A stretch of 64,000 nucleotides of DNA. Origin: Trogon surrucura (taxonomy: Eukaryota; Chordata; Aves; Trogoniformes; Trogonidae). The translations under genes and the position numbers were made by a program. Below are positions 37,653 to 50,604 of the stretch, piece after piece; within the stretch, counting starts at the first letter, position 1; each line of letters starts with the position of its first letter. The notes beneath the pieces are model-generated. The model saw only the letters and a program-made list of their open reading frames with translations. It did not search any database and had not been told where the DNA came from. The stretch covers positions 14,367,001-14,431,000 of the forward strand of contig CM036618.1 in the NCBI GenBank assembly GCA_020746105.1, read 5' to 3'.

Positions 37653-37707
37653 TTTGATTCATCAGAAACTGATGGCAGTGAAAAACTAAATCAGACAATA
37701 ATGACTG
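37653..37707 (+). other. Candidate 55-base exon
   Basis: Preceded by GGGTTTTTTTTCAG and followed by ACTG|GTGAGG. The 55 bases are open in the first frame, starting FDSSETDGSEKLNQTIMT. The acidic, Ser-rich composition is protein-like, but no family is recognised. Confidence 0.15.
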
Positions 37708-38717
37708 GTGAGGTGTGTGTTACAGGAACTGTGATTTACTACAGAGAGTTTGCAAAAAAACTCACTTTTGTTCAGGTAGTTTCAAAGTCTGTGTTTTTAA
37801 CAGTTTATTATCACATTTCTTCAAACAAACAAGATTTTCTTATATAATTTTCTATTCTTTCATGTTCTTCTCCCTTTTTATGCCTTGCATCTTCATCTGC
37901 TGCTTTCTAATTGCTACGGAAGGCAGACAAGATGCCCCACTGGGAACAGATGGCTTTTTGGAAATCTACCAACAAGGACTACTCCTGGAATAGATTTCAT
38001 CTGCAGGCCCCACACAGAGGTAATATATGATACCTACAAATAGATAGTGCTCCAAAGGTTTAGGAAGGAAAAAAATACATCCTGCTGGAATTCTTAAGCC
38101 TCTTATGGCCACAACTTGCCAAGAGAAAGGCAGGCATAAAAATGAATCCTATATATAGCATTCAATTTTTTGGAGTTAATTTTCTTTACTTCCATATCAG
38201 TCACTAAGACAGGTAAGCTTAGAACACATTGTTTCTAAAGGGCAAGGTTTTCTTTCTCAGTAGTGGATTTAATACAAAATTTGAAGTCAGTTATAAAGTT
38301 ACACTACTTTATGCAAATGGTGTGAAATTTAAGATAATTTATGGAAAGAATGTTAAAGTCTTCACAGCAGTAAGAATAAATAATAAAGGAACAAATATTT
38401 TAGATTACAGTAAGTGTGAAGAACTGTTTTTTCAATGTCATGTCATTCTCTTCCGTGTTCTGCGCCTTTACTTTCTTTCATCATAGGCAGGAGAGATACT
38501 GTTTGTAACATTTTTTACAGTATATTTTTGTTTTGGTTGGGTTTCCTTAATCTAAAGTAAAATCAATAATAACCATATTGTATACGGCTGTTCTCAGTCT
38601 CTGGAAAATATTATTCTGAGGTTATGGATGGGGTTATAAAACTGAGAGATCAGAGATATACTGTTTATGATAAAAAAATACAAACTACATATAGGAAAGT
38701 GACAACAGTCCTCTGTA

Positions 38718-38736
38718 TCATAGAATCATAGAATCT
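38718..38736 (-). mobile_element. CR1 tail octamers without element body
   Basis: TCATAGAATCATAGAATCT equals just over two antisense ATTCTATG octamers. No CR1 3' UTR follows, so this is either an extremely truncated insertion or a remnant. Confidence 0.45.
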
Positions 38737-41700
38737 TATCTTCAGAATTCTAACCTCAGCCTTGAAATAATGTGTGGTTTACTTGTTGTTTCTGTTCACA
38801 AAGCAAAATGAATATTAGGGAACTTCATTGTTGATTATTTATGAAAAAAAAAAGTATGTTCTGTCTTTTTTGGCTATGAATAAGAGTTAGTGAAAAGGAA
38901 TCCTAAAAATTCAAATACTAGAATGCAAGTATCAGAAAGAAAATATCAATGTTACTAATTTTATCATAATTTTTAATGATTTGGAAGGAAAAATGGATTG
39001 ACTGCTTTTTGCTCAAATGGATGCACAACAGGGTTACTGATGTTATGACCACTTTTGGGAACTTGAAGAGGTTCCTTTTTATTATGATGAGAAATTGTAC
39101 AGAACACTTGGAAACAAAATCATAAATTAGATCCATTTTAGCAATATAAGAAGAAAAAAAAAAAAGGCCACAAAGACACAATTTTTGACAGAAGTAGAAA
39201 AAGTGATACTTGCTTTCCTTAGGAGTATTCAGTAGAAACAGAAAACATAGAATATTAAGTAATAGTCAGAATATTTATATTAACTTTACTATATAAACTA
39301 GAAACAGTTATCTAGACTGTAAAAGGGAGTAAATATAGAAATATCACGTGGGGAAAGGAATATTCTTCATTTTTTTGAGACAATCTTTGACATTTTTACC
39401 TACCCACTCTTTGACTAAACCTCATTTCAGTTTTGAGATAAGAAGGTGTCACTTAAGGGGGAAGATGTCAAGCTCTGCATGTAAGCCAAGTCCCAGGTAA
39501 TGATTATGAAATTTGCTTTCTTAACCCAGTTGAATGGCTTCTTTCTACCCTGCTCTCCTGCTCCAGGACTTGACACGACCACCTCAGCTTGGTCATGTGG
39601 GCTTATGGGACAGGAAGAAAGCAGCAGTGAAGTATCCGGAGGGATGTGACAATCAATGATCACCTTTCCCATAAGCAGCCTTGCATCAAGTACTTTCACC
39701 TGGCATGTAGTCAGAATACCCTGCCTTGGAGCACGTGCCATGGCTTTTTTGTGTATGTCCATCACACAGAACAGTTTGTTGTATGGCTGAAGGCCCATCA
39801 TTGTGATGAGAGTTTATGCATGAGTCTTGCATAGCAGGTTTCAGAAATTTGAAAGGACTTATGTCTTGTCTCTGTTAAAATTGTTTAAGGAAACAGAAGG
39901 CATGTCAGCAAGGATTTGTCTGACCAAAAGTACTTGTCTGGACTGTATCTCATCCTTACGTAGATGACTAGCAGAGATTCTGTAAATTGCACTCTAAGAG
40001 TCTCAAATAGTTAGATATATTGTTCATTAACTTCAGTCTGAATCTGAACAGTGTCATGGTATTATCATTATTATTTACATGTACATCGTGTTGTCCCACT
40101 TACACCACATGCATACAAGTAGAGTCTTTACAATCCTAGAATAGTTAATGGACACTGTAGTGCATAACTGAGAAAAAAATAAAGGAATTCCCAGTTAGAA
40201 CTGGTCTAAAAGCCGTGTAGAGCGATTGCAGATCACCAGCAACTTTTACACAGCCAAGACTGTTGCTGCGGAAATAAGGGAAGGGTTGGAGGAAGATACT
40301 GAAGTGTTTTGAAAACATTTAGGGCAGGGGGATAGAAGTGACTTTTCCATCGATGTCAGTGCATGAAAACCGTTTCTATAAGCATGATTCCTTTTCTGTG
40401 CATCTCAGAGGAATATGCAGCCTCCACTAATAATTTGACTGAAAGAACTGAAATTGTCTTGTGAATGTTTTATTGACGAAATGTCCTAGATTAGTATGTA
40501 CAGAAGTATATCATAAACCGTAGAGGTATAATTTTCTGTGGATCCTTGTGTTAATTTGTCTCATAAAAACATTCACAGAGATATCAGAGATCATCCATTA
40601 AGAGAAGGGCTGTCCACATTTTCAGACAGTTCTTCCACTGTGTTTTCCAGTGATGGCAACGTCTGGGGTTGGAAAGTGCAAGTGATTTTCCACAGAGAGC
40701 TTTCTCCACAAAAGCTGTACCAGCTGAGGCTTTTGTCAGAGAAACGTTCACTTGATCAGTCATGACTTTCAGCTTTGTTGACCTTGGCTGTGTTTGAGTC
40801 ACCAGTCTAGAGGTAAAAAGCTCTTCTTAGTAATTCATTTCTCAAACAAGATTCTAATCTCGAAACTGAAGCAGGACTGTTGCGCTTCCCAGTCTCTTAA
40901 CAATCTCTGTCAGGAAAAGAAGATTGATGTTGCTCCATTTCCTTTTATTATAGTTTTGGACATCGGAGGAAGTGGAATCTTTGCTCTTAACTTTTGGCCG
41001 GCAATCATAGCTTTGGGAGGAATACAGCCTTGAATACAGTAATTAAAATTCAATGCAACTATTACAGTTACTGTGCATTAATTTGGGCATGTTAAACTAT
41101 TAAGTATATGAGGGATATATTCTTATAATTGGCAATAACAGGGACACAATTTTCAGCAGTACCACAGATACTGTTAAGCAGAAACACTGGTCTAAAAAAA
41201 CTTATTAATAAACAGTATTATATAGTATATTGTCAGTGGAAGAGAATTTGTCCTAATGATGCAGAGTATCCCATCTTTTCCAAAGTCTTTAAGTTTCCAA
41301 TCTAGGTTATAAATTCTGGTTTCTAACAACTCAGAGTTGTTAATTCTGAGTCTAAGTAGATGGCTGTTACGGAGGAGATAGAGACAAAAGTGATCAGGAG
41401 AAGATCTTAAAGGTTTTCCTGGGATTCGCATTTTGTGAGTCATAACACCTAAGTTCCAGATGAATAATGACACTTATAGTTTTGACATCTCATCTCAGAT
41501 TTGTCTAAAATATTAGTCTGAGATGTATGTTGGTCAGATTCAAGAACAGTTTTTGTTTTCTAATAACATGTTTTTCAGTCTTCGGAATGAATGCATTTAA
41601 TCCACAACATTTCTTTATATTCCTCTGTATTCACTATGGAAAATACCTGATCTACTACAATTGCTGGAATAATGTTCCAGCATACACATTCAGTCATTTA

Positions 41701-41749
41701 GAGCATTTGAAATTTTTAGTGGTCACTGTAAGGCATTGTAACAGGGGGG

Positions 41750-41773
41750 AAAAAAAAAAAAAAAGAAAAAAAA
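41750..41773. repeat. Poly-A tract
   Basis: Fifteen A, one G, then eight A, next to a G run and a C-rich run; no retrocopy recognised. Confidence 0.85.
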
Positions 41774-44700
41774 CCCACCCCAAGCCCAACAGTATCTAAT
41801 TAACCAGCCATTACTGATGGAATCATTAACAGGTAAGTCAATAGAAATAAATCAAGCTACCTGAAACCTGGTTACCTTCATTTACATGGTAGATTTAATC
41901 TCTTCTTTATCTATTGTAGTAAATTATTGAAAATTACTGCGCTCAACTTCAGATTGATGCTGTTACTTGAAACAACTTTCTGTGAGTATTACTGTGTAAA
42001 AATTAGGAATAAATATGCATAAAGTTAATCAAATGTATGTTCTGTAGTCAAATTGGTAAAATAGCTCAATACCTTTTAGGAAAGAAATAAGAAATGCATT
42101 TTGCTCTTGTTTTCCTCAGAATCATTCAGATTAGGATAAACATGATCTATAAGGTTAATTTGTCTAGTAAGATTATTTCAACAATTATTTTCAAGTATGG
42201 ACTTAAATGAACCAAGTGAAGCCAGATTGTCCTCCACGTACCTTATAGATGTGCAGCGTGCTTCAGAAAATTCACGCAGCCATTCCTCTATTCCCAGTAA
42301 CTCATTCTAGTCTCCCCTGTGATGAAAGTATTTTTATTTCATGACAAAATGTAAGTTTTCCATATCAAATCGTAGGCAGAAATCTGGTCACACAAAGGTA
42401 AAGTACATTCATATTAGTATATCTGATGCTATATTATCTGCACACCACAACATAAGACTGAACATGTGTCTCACATGACTCAAAATTTCTTCAATTTATT
42501 TAATTTTATGCAACAAAGTCATATTGCTATCACATGATGAGAGGTGGGTGGCATTTTGTATTTGAATTACTCTGTAAGAACCTACCTTAAGTTGCAACAT
42601 TGCAGGGTTACCTCATCATTTTATCGCCAGCTGATCTCTACTATTAGAATAGCCTTTTTCAAAATTCAGCCAGGACTTGCCTTGCCTTTTTTCATTTCCA
42701 CTTAAAATATTACTCTCTTTGGATATTCCTAGTGTTTAGTGTTTTCTTCAGTATTTACTCCTCCAATACATAAGGAGAGCTAGCAAATTCCATTTTAGAT
42801 ACTCTGTAACTGAAGAGCTATTTTCCACTTGTCAGAGCTTTCCATCTGAAATAGCGTTTTCATCTGCACAGCTGTTTAGATTTTCCCTCTTTGATCTTCA
42901 CTGTTTCTTTACAACTTTCTCATATTGAGAGCCCATATTATCACATCCTTTCTGCTCTAAAGAAAAAATTATCTCCAATTTCTATTACCTGTTACCTACG
43001 TCATACTGAGTTATTTTGCTGTGAGATGTATTAACATAAATATCCCAATTTAATTTACCAATTTATGGATCTACAAGTCTAGAAAATAGCCATATAAATA
43101 ACAAATTAATTAGAAGAAGGCTGAGTAAAAGGGAAAGGTCTCACCTAAAGATTTTATGTCAAATCATTCTTACACATAGTCATTCCTACACATGCTCTAG
43201 TCTCTTGTTAAATTCAGAGAGTATTCAGGAAGCTTACCCTGGAATAAAAGCCCTGTAGTCTTTTTTGTTCAGTAGTCTACAACAAGTTAATATTGTTCAC
43301 AACCAAAACAAATGTGGCGGACTGCTTGGATTTCTAAATGTCCCAAGATAATTTTGAGAATTTAAGAAGAAATTCATGTTTACTGCAAAGAAAGACTGAA
43401 ACCAGTGTATATTGTCATTCTAAAACATTACCCACACAAACCTCCATTTCAATCCAGCATGAAATGTTCATTTATAATATATATGAAATACAATATTTCC
43501 ATATATCTTTTTTTCTGACGTAATCTATAGACCACATCCTCTTTTTATTTTGGGTTTCCATTTTTTGCCTAAGAATCCAAATAAAAAGCCTTTCATGACT
43601 TGTCAGTTTTGAAAGAAGTTACCAAGATTTATCAAGTATGAACTGAAAATAATATAAAGGAAAAACACTGAATTGCAATATTTTTTAAATACAAAGAAGG
43701 TGATCATAATACCAAAAGGAAAAATTTTAGTAGATATTAAATAGCTTTACTCACAGTCTTATATAAGTAAGCAGGTACATTCTGGCTTCGTTTGGCACTT
43801 CATAGTCATTGTAACAAGAAAATATCAGTCCTTCATCTACCGGAAGTTAAACAAGGTTGGATCAATTAAATAGTAGTTTTCATGAAAATGTATCTTCTAT
43901 TTATCTATCTACAAACATCATTCATTGTTTTATGAATAATATGAATGTTTCAAAAATTCAGTTAGGATCCTGAAATGGAGTAACCCAATCTTTTCTGAAA
44001 AGTGAACATGCCAAAAAGAAAACGGGGCTGTTAACTATTAGAACACAACCTAGAAAAAAGCCACTTGTAAACCAGAGAAGAAACAAATTTTATTGTTGTT
44101 AAGTGGAAATTATTTATCTGGCTTTCCTGAATCTAAATATGATCAGTTTGTACTGTCTAAGAAATAATATTTTCTCAGCTTTTATATTTATGAATAGAGA
44201 TCTGGTCCAAAAAATGTAAAAATATTAGAGGATATCTGAAAAAGAAGCACGTACAAAATGAAATTGTAATGAAATGTTGACACCTTCGAAAAAGATGAGT
44301 GTCGTTTTGAAATTTTGATGAATTTAAAGATTTTTTTGTTTTAATGAATAAAATAAAACCAAAATTGTATCAAAAAATAACAACAAACAATTCACAAAAA
44401 AAGAAATCAAACTACAAATGACACCAAAACTACCAAAATTGCTACATTCCCCTCACGTCTTTGATACACCGTATCAGAGATCCCTATTTTGCAAAGTAGT
44501 GGGGGACATTTCCAGCTGCAAAGTTTCTAGTGAACACTGAAACAAAACCGTGTCTAAAAAAAAAGTCTTTTTTTGAGTGATTATACGACCTGAAAAACAT
44601 ATTTTCTCAAGGACACCTTTCAGTGATTAACTGATAGGTGAGGGTAACTTTGAAGAGTCACTTAGAAGTACCTACAATGCTGACTGACTGCCCTCAGAAT

Positions 44701-45709
44701 CTTGAGGCTTTAAGCTGTACAATGATGTATCAACAATGCCTTAGCACCTGAGACTGAGCTCGGCACAATTTGCAATTTTTCATTCTCTGTGTCTCATTAG
44801 AACTAGAGAGAATTTCTATCTGACTCACCTGGATGTGAAGCCAAATCAATTAACGTTTGTAAAGTACTTTGAAAACATCAGCTGATTAACTCTACAGAAA
44901 ATAAAATACCTACATTAAAATTGTCAGACATTTCATCTATCTGGAAATCTCTTTAGAAGTTAGTTAAATAACTTAGAAGGAAGAAGCTATACTGTGAAAA
45001 TGTACAATCAAAATAAGTAGACAGCCTTTGTTATACAGCATTACATAATTTTTGTTTATAGACATACTCTTTTGCAGCTGATAATAAGCTATGCAGTGTG
45101 AATGTGAATGTAAATGAAGTGCTAAATGATGAATTACACCACTCTGATTACACATCAGGAACAACATCCTTTATCTAGGCTGTTAGTGCCAAGAATATTA
45201 CTTAATAGAACAGGAAGGGTTGAAGGGAAATGGGGAAAAATGTAGTGTAAGTACAGCATTATTCAATAGCAAATGCAATGTGTAGACAGGGTATTCTTTT
45301 GTATCAGTGTGTTCAGAGTATGTATTTGCATTATACTCTATGTTCTTTTAAAATATTTTTTGGAGAAAATGCTTGATGGAAAATTATGTGTAATTCATGC
45401 CATATTTTCCGTTAGATCATCAATAAAAAACTTTAAACCAGGTGGAAAGAAAAGGTAACCAATACCATGGCCTTAAACTAAGTACTCGGATCCTGATCTA
45501 GTTAAACATTTAAGCATATGTTTAGCTTTAAATATGTGTGTCCCGTTTTGACATTATTTTGTGCTTAAACTTAAGCATATTTCCACACGCTTTGTTTATT
45601 AAAGTTGAACTGAGCCATGTTCAGGCATAACGTACATGTAATACTTAGATCTCTAAAACACTTACTGTAGTCCTAACTATTTTTAGTCTAATTACCAGCA
45701 AAAAAAGTA

Positions 45710-46783
45710 GAATCATAGAATTATTTAGGCTGGAAAAGACCTTTAAGACACCAAGTCCAACCATTAAACTAACACTGCCAAGTCCACTACTAAACTATAT
45801 CCCTAAGCACCACATCTACATGTATTTTCAATATCTCCAGGAATGGTGACTCAACCATTTCCTTGGGCAGCCTTTTCCAATGCTTGACAACCCTTTCAGT
45901 GAAGGCATTTTTCCTAATATCCAATCTAAACCTCCCCTGGATCAACTTGAGGCCATTTCCTCTTGTCTGATCACTTGTCATTTGGCAGAAGAAACTCAAC
46001 CTCACCTCGTTACAACTCTCTTTCGGGTAGTTGTAGAGAGCAGAAAGGTCTCCCCTGAGCTTCCTCTTCTTTAGGCTGAACAACTCCAGCTCTCTCAGCT
46101 GCTCTTTGCAAGACTTGTACTACTTCACCAGTGTCATTGCCCTTCTTTGGACAGGCTCCAGTACCTCAATATCTTCCTTGCCATGAGGGGCTCAAAACTG
46201 AACACAAGATTCGAGGAATGGACTCAGCAGTGTCAAGTACAGGGGAGCAATCACTTCCCCAGTCCTACTGGCCACGCTATTTCTGCTGCAGGTAAGGACA
46301 CTATTGGCGTTCTTGGGCACCTGAGCACACTCCTGGCTCATATTCAGGCAGCTGTCCACCAGCACCCCTGGGTCCTTTTCCTCTGGGAAGCTCTCCAGCC
46401 ACTCCTCCCCAAGCCTGTAGCACTGCTGGAGGTTGTTGTGGCCAAAATGCAGGACATAGCACTTGGTCTTGTTGAACATCATACGTTTGGCCTTGGCCAA
46501 TCAATCCAGCCTTTCCAGGTCCCTCTATAGAGCCTTCCTACCATCTCCAGATCAACACTTTCACCCACCATGGTGTCATCTGAAACTTATTGAGGGTGCA
46601 CTCGACCCCCTCATCCAGATCATTGATACAGATATTAAACAGAATTGGCTCTGATACTGAAGCCCTGGGGAACACCATTAGTGATCAGCCAACAACTGGA
46701 TTTAACTCCATTCACCACCACTCTTTTAGCATGACTATCTAGCCAGTTTTTGACTCAGTAAAGTGTGTTCTCAATTCATTGCC
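45710..46783 (-). mobile_element. CR1 LINE, 1.07 kb, old and frameshifted
   Basis: The tail AGAATCATAGAATTATTTAG opens the plus-strand view, followed by AAGACCTTTAAGACACCAAG and the antisense ORF2 through the thumb and palm regions. It stops near GCCAGTTTTTGACTCAGTAA, just short of the YLDFSKAF block. Frames at 45790-46083 ([16 protein letters not shown]) and 46192-46500 (the [19 protein letters not shown] region) show coding remnants split by stops and frameshifts. It is of an older subfamily than the copies at 11.6 and 29.6 kb. Confidence 0.93.
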
Positions 46784-47347
46784 TTTCTGTGTCTTCTCTA
46801 TTTCCAGTGTGTTCCACATTATCAATCTACCTTTCAATTAAACCTTCATTCATAGTAAGCATATATAACATGGCTTGAAATGTAAATTAACTGTTCTGGT
46901 TTCCTCTCTTGAATCAGCAGAAATGTTTGTCAAAGGTCAGACATTCTACACAAATGATTTCTCTTAGTCTCTAGTATCTCTAAAGTAGATAGCCATACCA
47001 ATGGACATCTTACAAGTCTGAATTCTCTTTCTCTATGTGTTGTCACATGTTGAACACCATTCATATCTACAGAAAGAACTTAAAGATCTGTTTCTACCTA
47101 ACTTCTCTATGTCTTTAACTTTCACTGAAAGAAGACACTGTGTGTCATCTATGAAATAATTTCTGCTATTTCAAGGAAAGTATTGAATGAAGAGGACGTT
47201 GTGCCTGTTCATGCATTTTTGAGCCAAATAATTTGTCCTAAGTCAAAAACCACTGCTCATTATATGAAAGAGCCGACGGATCAAAGTGTCGCTCCTGCTT
47301 GCTCAAATTCTCATAGTTCTTTCCGCTGGGATAATAACACTGTGCAG

Positions 47348-47396
47348 AAAACCTGCATTTACTCCTTGAAGAACAAAACCTGCATTTACTGCTTGG
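47348..47396 (+). repeat. 27-base tandem duplication
   Basis: AAAACCTGCATTTACT(C/G)CTTG occurs at 47348 and again at 47375 with one mismatch, giving about 1.8 copies. Confidence 0.8.
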
Positions 47397-48057
47397 CTTG
47401 CTCTTTGTCACTAGCACTGGGGATTAGACATAGCCATCACAACAGTGAGACACTGGGAGAGAAAGTGTCAAATAGGTCAGGTATGCCAGCTAAACCACAA
47501 ATATCTCTACAGCTGTTTCGAAGGGCTTGCCTTGGTCCTACCACTTACCACTTTGGGAAAAAAAAAATAAAAATAAAAGCTTCAAATGCAACACAAAGCA
47601 AGACATAATCCAGCTGTAGTATTGATACCGGCTCGACCAAGCTAACAGGAGGATCGAGTAAAAAAGTTGTTGAGATATAGAAGCCACTAGGTATTAAAAG
47701 TAACACACACAGGGAGCAGATCTGGAGGAATAAGTGTCTTTGTTACTTTGCCACATTTGAGAGCAGACCACTTCTTAAACCATCTTGTTGCTTTTGCTTT
47801 GCTTTCATCTGCGGCCCATAGCCAAGGCTTTTGAGGAACTCAAACCGGGAATGTGGCCAACTGCTACAAAGGTTGTTACATGGTTTCCGAATTATGTTTC
47901 TTGGGTAAGACAGATGTTGTTTAAAATACGGCATGTGAAGCACTAAAATAAGAATGACCAGTAAAGCAAATAACTACAACAGCACATTCTCCAGAATAGA
48001 TTTTATCCATCATGTATGTTTGGCAGCTGGTCTCTGAGTATTGCACTACAGGAGGTG

Positions 48058-48059
48058 AA

Positions 48060-48082
<23 letters not shown>
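48058..48082. repeat. Poly-A tract, 25 bases
   Basis: Twenty-five consecutive A followed by an A-rich, G-interrupted stretch to about 48117. There is no AATAAA within 40 bases upstream, so it does not look like a processed transcript end. Confidence 0.9.
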
Positions 48083-48093
<11 letters not shown>

Positions 48094-50536
48094 AATGAGA
48101 AAAAAAGTAAAAAGAACAGTTTAAAAAGAACCTAACCCTCCTAAAGGCCAAAATGAAAAAGTGCATTTCCTCAAGAAAATGCCAGGAACTGTTCTTCTTA
48201 CTGTCCCATACTTTTCCAATTGCTCATTATTTAATTATAGTAATTTTATGGCATCTATTGTTACATTTCCTTACAGGCAGAAGGCAGACAAAAAGACCTT
48301 ATCTAAAATTGCATTTTTCTTAAACTGAGAGAATGACAAAGCAAGGAAGAGCAAAACTAAAGACTTGAAGTGTTTAATGTACCATAAGCAGAAAATAGTT
48401 TATTTCTTATTAAACTAGCTTTTTACAAAAGTGAAAAATATGCATAGCTGCTTGTTCTTCAGCTGAAGCATTCGTACAACATCACATTTGCCTTAAGGAG
48501 GCTTCTCCAAAATCTTCCTTCTTGCAGTCAGTGCTCTCCCTGTCAAGCTTTGTGAAGGCTGTAATATCTGGAGGCAGCACTGTGAGCATTATGTCCTCTG
48601 AGTTTCAATAGTTTGTACTGAGGTCTAGAAATCAAAGATTTGGCCAACTTTTCACAGAGAAAAATTTAATTGTTGGCATCATTCTAGAGGTATTGTATCA
48701 GACTGGTAGGGACAATTAAATTTAAAGCACTTGTATATAGTGCTTGTGATGTAAACATATGTATACATAACTCACATAACTAGCATCCTATAAATCAAAG
48801 GGAAAGCCTGAGAAATTACCTCCTCTATTTTCAGCTTAATTGTGCCTGCTTAAACATGGTCAACATACTTTTTATGCATCCAATAATTTGACTGCCACCA
48901 AAACAACCTGCTTCCATTTCAAATTGTGCCTTGGAAATGAGTGTCCCCATCCCCTCAGATAAAACTGGCAAAATCAGGGCAAAGAGAGTGGGGAAACAGG
49001 ATCAGCAAGTACTGAGGTTGAAGGATTTTTCAACTTCTGCAGATCCATGGGTTACTAAGAAGAAGAAACTCGCACCCCATCACCTCCATTTAGCTCTGAA
49101 GGTCCTGCAAAAAGCAGATTAGCTACAGAAAGTAAAGGAATTTTGCAGCAAACTTCCCCCATAATACTCTCCCCTGTAAATAACCTGCCCTGCTGATAAC
49201 CTACAGATCTTTTTACAGATAACCTGCAGGTTACAAGCAGGGAAACACAGTACTACTGAGTCATAGTCCCAACCCCCACCTATCCTTAAACCTCTAACAG
49301 TTGATAAAAAAAAAAGGAAATTGCTACAATGAGAAACAAAAGCCTTCTTTCTCAAGGAAAATCTTGTTTCCACAGAAAAGAAAAATACTGAAGATTCTCT
49401 AGTGACATCTAGACTACTCTACAGGTATAAGTCATGTCATTTACTGCCTGGGGTTTGGAGACTCCAGTCAACACACTCCATGTGTCCTCTTCAATAGAAC
49501 TGCTTCGGATTCAACAGGGCCAGGAGGCAGACAAGATGTCCAACCAGAGCTGGGTGTTGGGCATTATTCCCATGTCCCACAGTTCAGACATGGTATTGAA
49601 AATCTACTAAATATACTTCTTTGGCTTTAGGTTTTGCCTGCAAAGTGTTTAGAAATGACAATGCTGGATATATGTACATGCATTGTGATCAGAGGCCGGT
49701 ATGCTATACTGCATTTATACAGCCATAAAAATGTTTATTAGAATACAAATTAAAAAGGCTTTTCCTTCCCATCTGTACACTTGCTAACATTTGTTTTGTT
49801 GCTAACCATGAACAATGTAGGAAGACAACCTTGGAATGGACCATATTATCTGTGGAACCTGAAGATGGCTAAGGATAAGGATTTCTCTCCCTTGAAGGCA
49901 GTAAAATCTCAGTAATTTTCCCTCTTCTCTTCCTTCTTCAGAATACTTTTGCAAATTGCACATTCCCTACCATGTCTTATGCTGTTATCTCTTTTCCCTT
50001 GAACTTACACACCAAACAGGCCTTCCTCGTTCTGATGTACTATACTTCTCTATAAGCTTCAGTTCATCTGCCTCATGAAGGGACAATGAAGTTATTTCTT
50101 GCTGATCACTCTTCCTCCTACAGTGTATCAACTCCATAATTCTGTTCTTTTATTTTTGCTCTAATATTCTCTCTTTGCACAAAATACACTCTACACTACT
50201 AATTTCCAAACTCAACGTGCAAAAGAGTAGTGCACAAAGATGATGATCACCTTGGGACAAAAGGGAACAATTTCAGTCAGCCTTTACAGCACAGACACTA
50301 TGTCTACAGAAAATGTTCTTTCAAGGATGCAAAGGCAGGAGAAGGTCTTTAGACTACTTCAGCTGTACAGATAAAAAATAGAGAATGATTTCTGTAACTC
50401 CACTGTCAAGCCCCGATTCTGCAAGAATATTTTGCACACCACTAAACTGTGCACACGTGAAAAGGCCTTGTAGAGACGGTCTGACTGTGTAGAATCAATC
50501 CTTTAAAAAAGATGTAGTAAATTGAGACAGAAGTAT

Positions 50537-50604
50537 GAATCAGAATCACAGAGCACTTGAGGTCAGAAGGGACCTCTGGAGATTATTTAGTCCAATCCCC
50601 ATGC
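50537..50604 (-). mobile_element. Very short CR1 LINE 3' end
   Basis: GAATCAGAATCACAGAGCAC (degenerate tail), then AGAAGGGACCTCTGGAGATT and TAGTCCAATCCCCATGC. This covers only the 3' UTR of an old subfamily. Confidence 0.75.

Larger units (their letters stand above)
36144..45709. other. Mostly unique AT-rich DNA, largest repeat-poor block
   Basis: Nearly 9.6 kb with only simple repeats, one bare CR1 tail and a few splice-flanked open segments. No confident gene is present. The repeat-poor character would suit an intron or regulatory desert, but single-genome sequence cannot decide. Confidence 0.4.
46784..50536. other. Unique DNA, no gene recognised
   Basis: Contains a 27-base tandem duplication (47348-47396) within a 141-codon frame (47183-47608), plus a 25-base poly-A. 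That frame has no recognised domain. A short piece at 49540-49590 resembles LTR U3 sequence but is too short to call. Confidence 0.4.

Noticed and set aside
47183-47608. 141-codon plus-strand frame with internal 9-residue repeat
   Set aside because: The repeat is just the 27-base DNA duplication; the frame runs into A-rich simple sequence and matches no family I know.
48058-48117. Poly-A as a retrocopy tail
   Set aside because: No AATAAA within 40 bases upstream and no recognisable gene body.
49520-49600. LTR-like U3 fragment (GGGTGTTGGGCATTATTCCC)
   Set aside because: Too short; no LTR landmarks before or after it.
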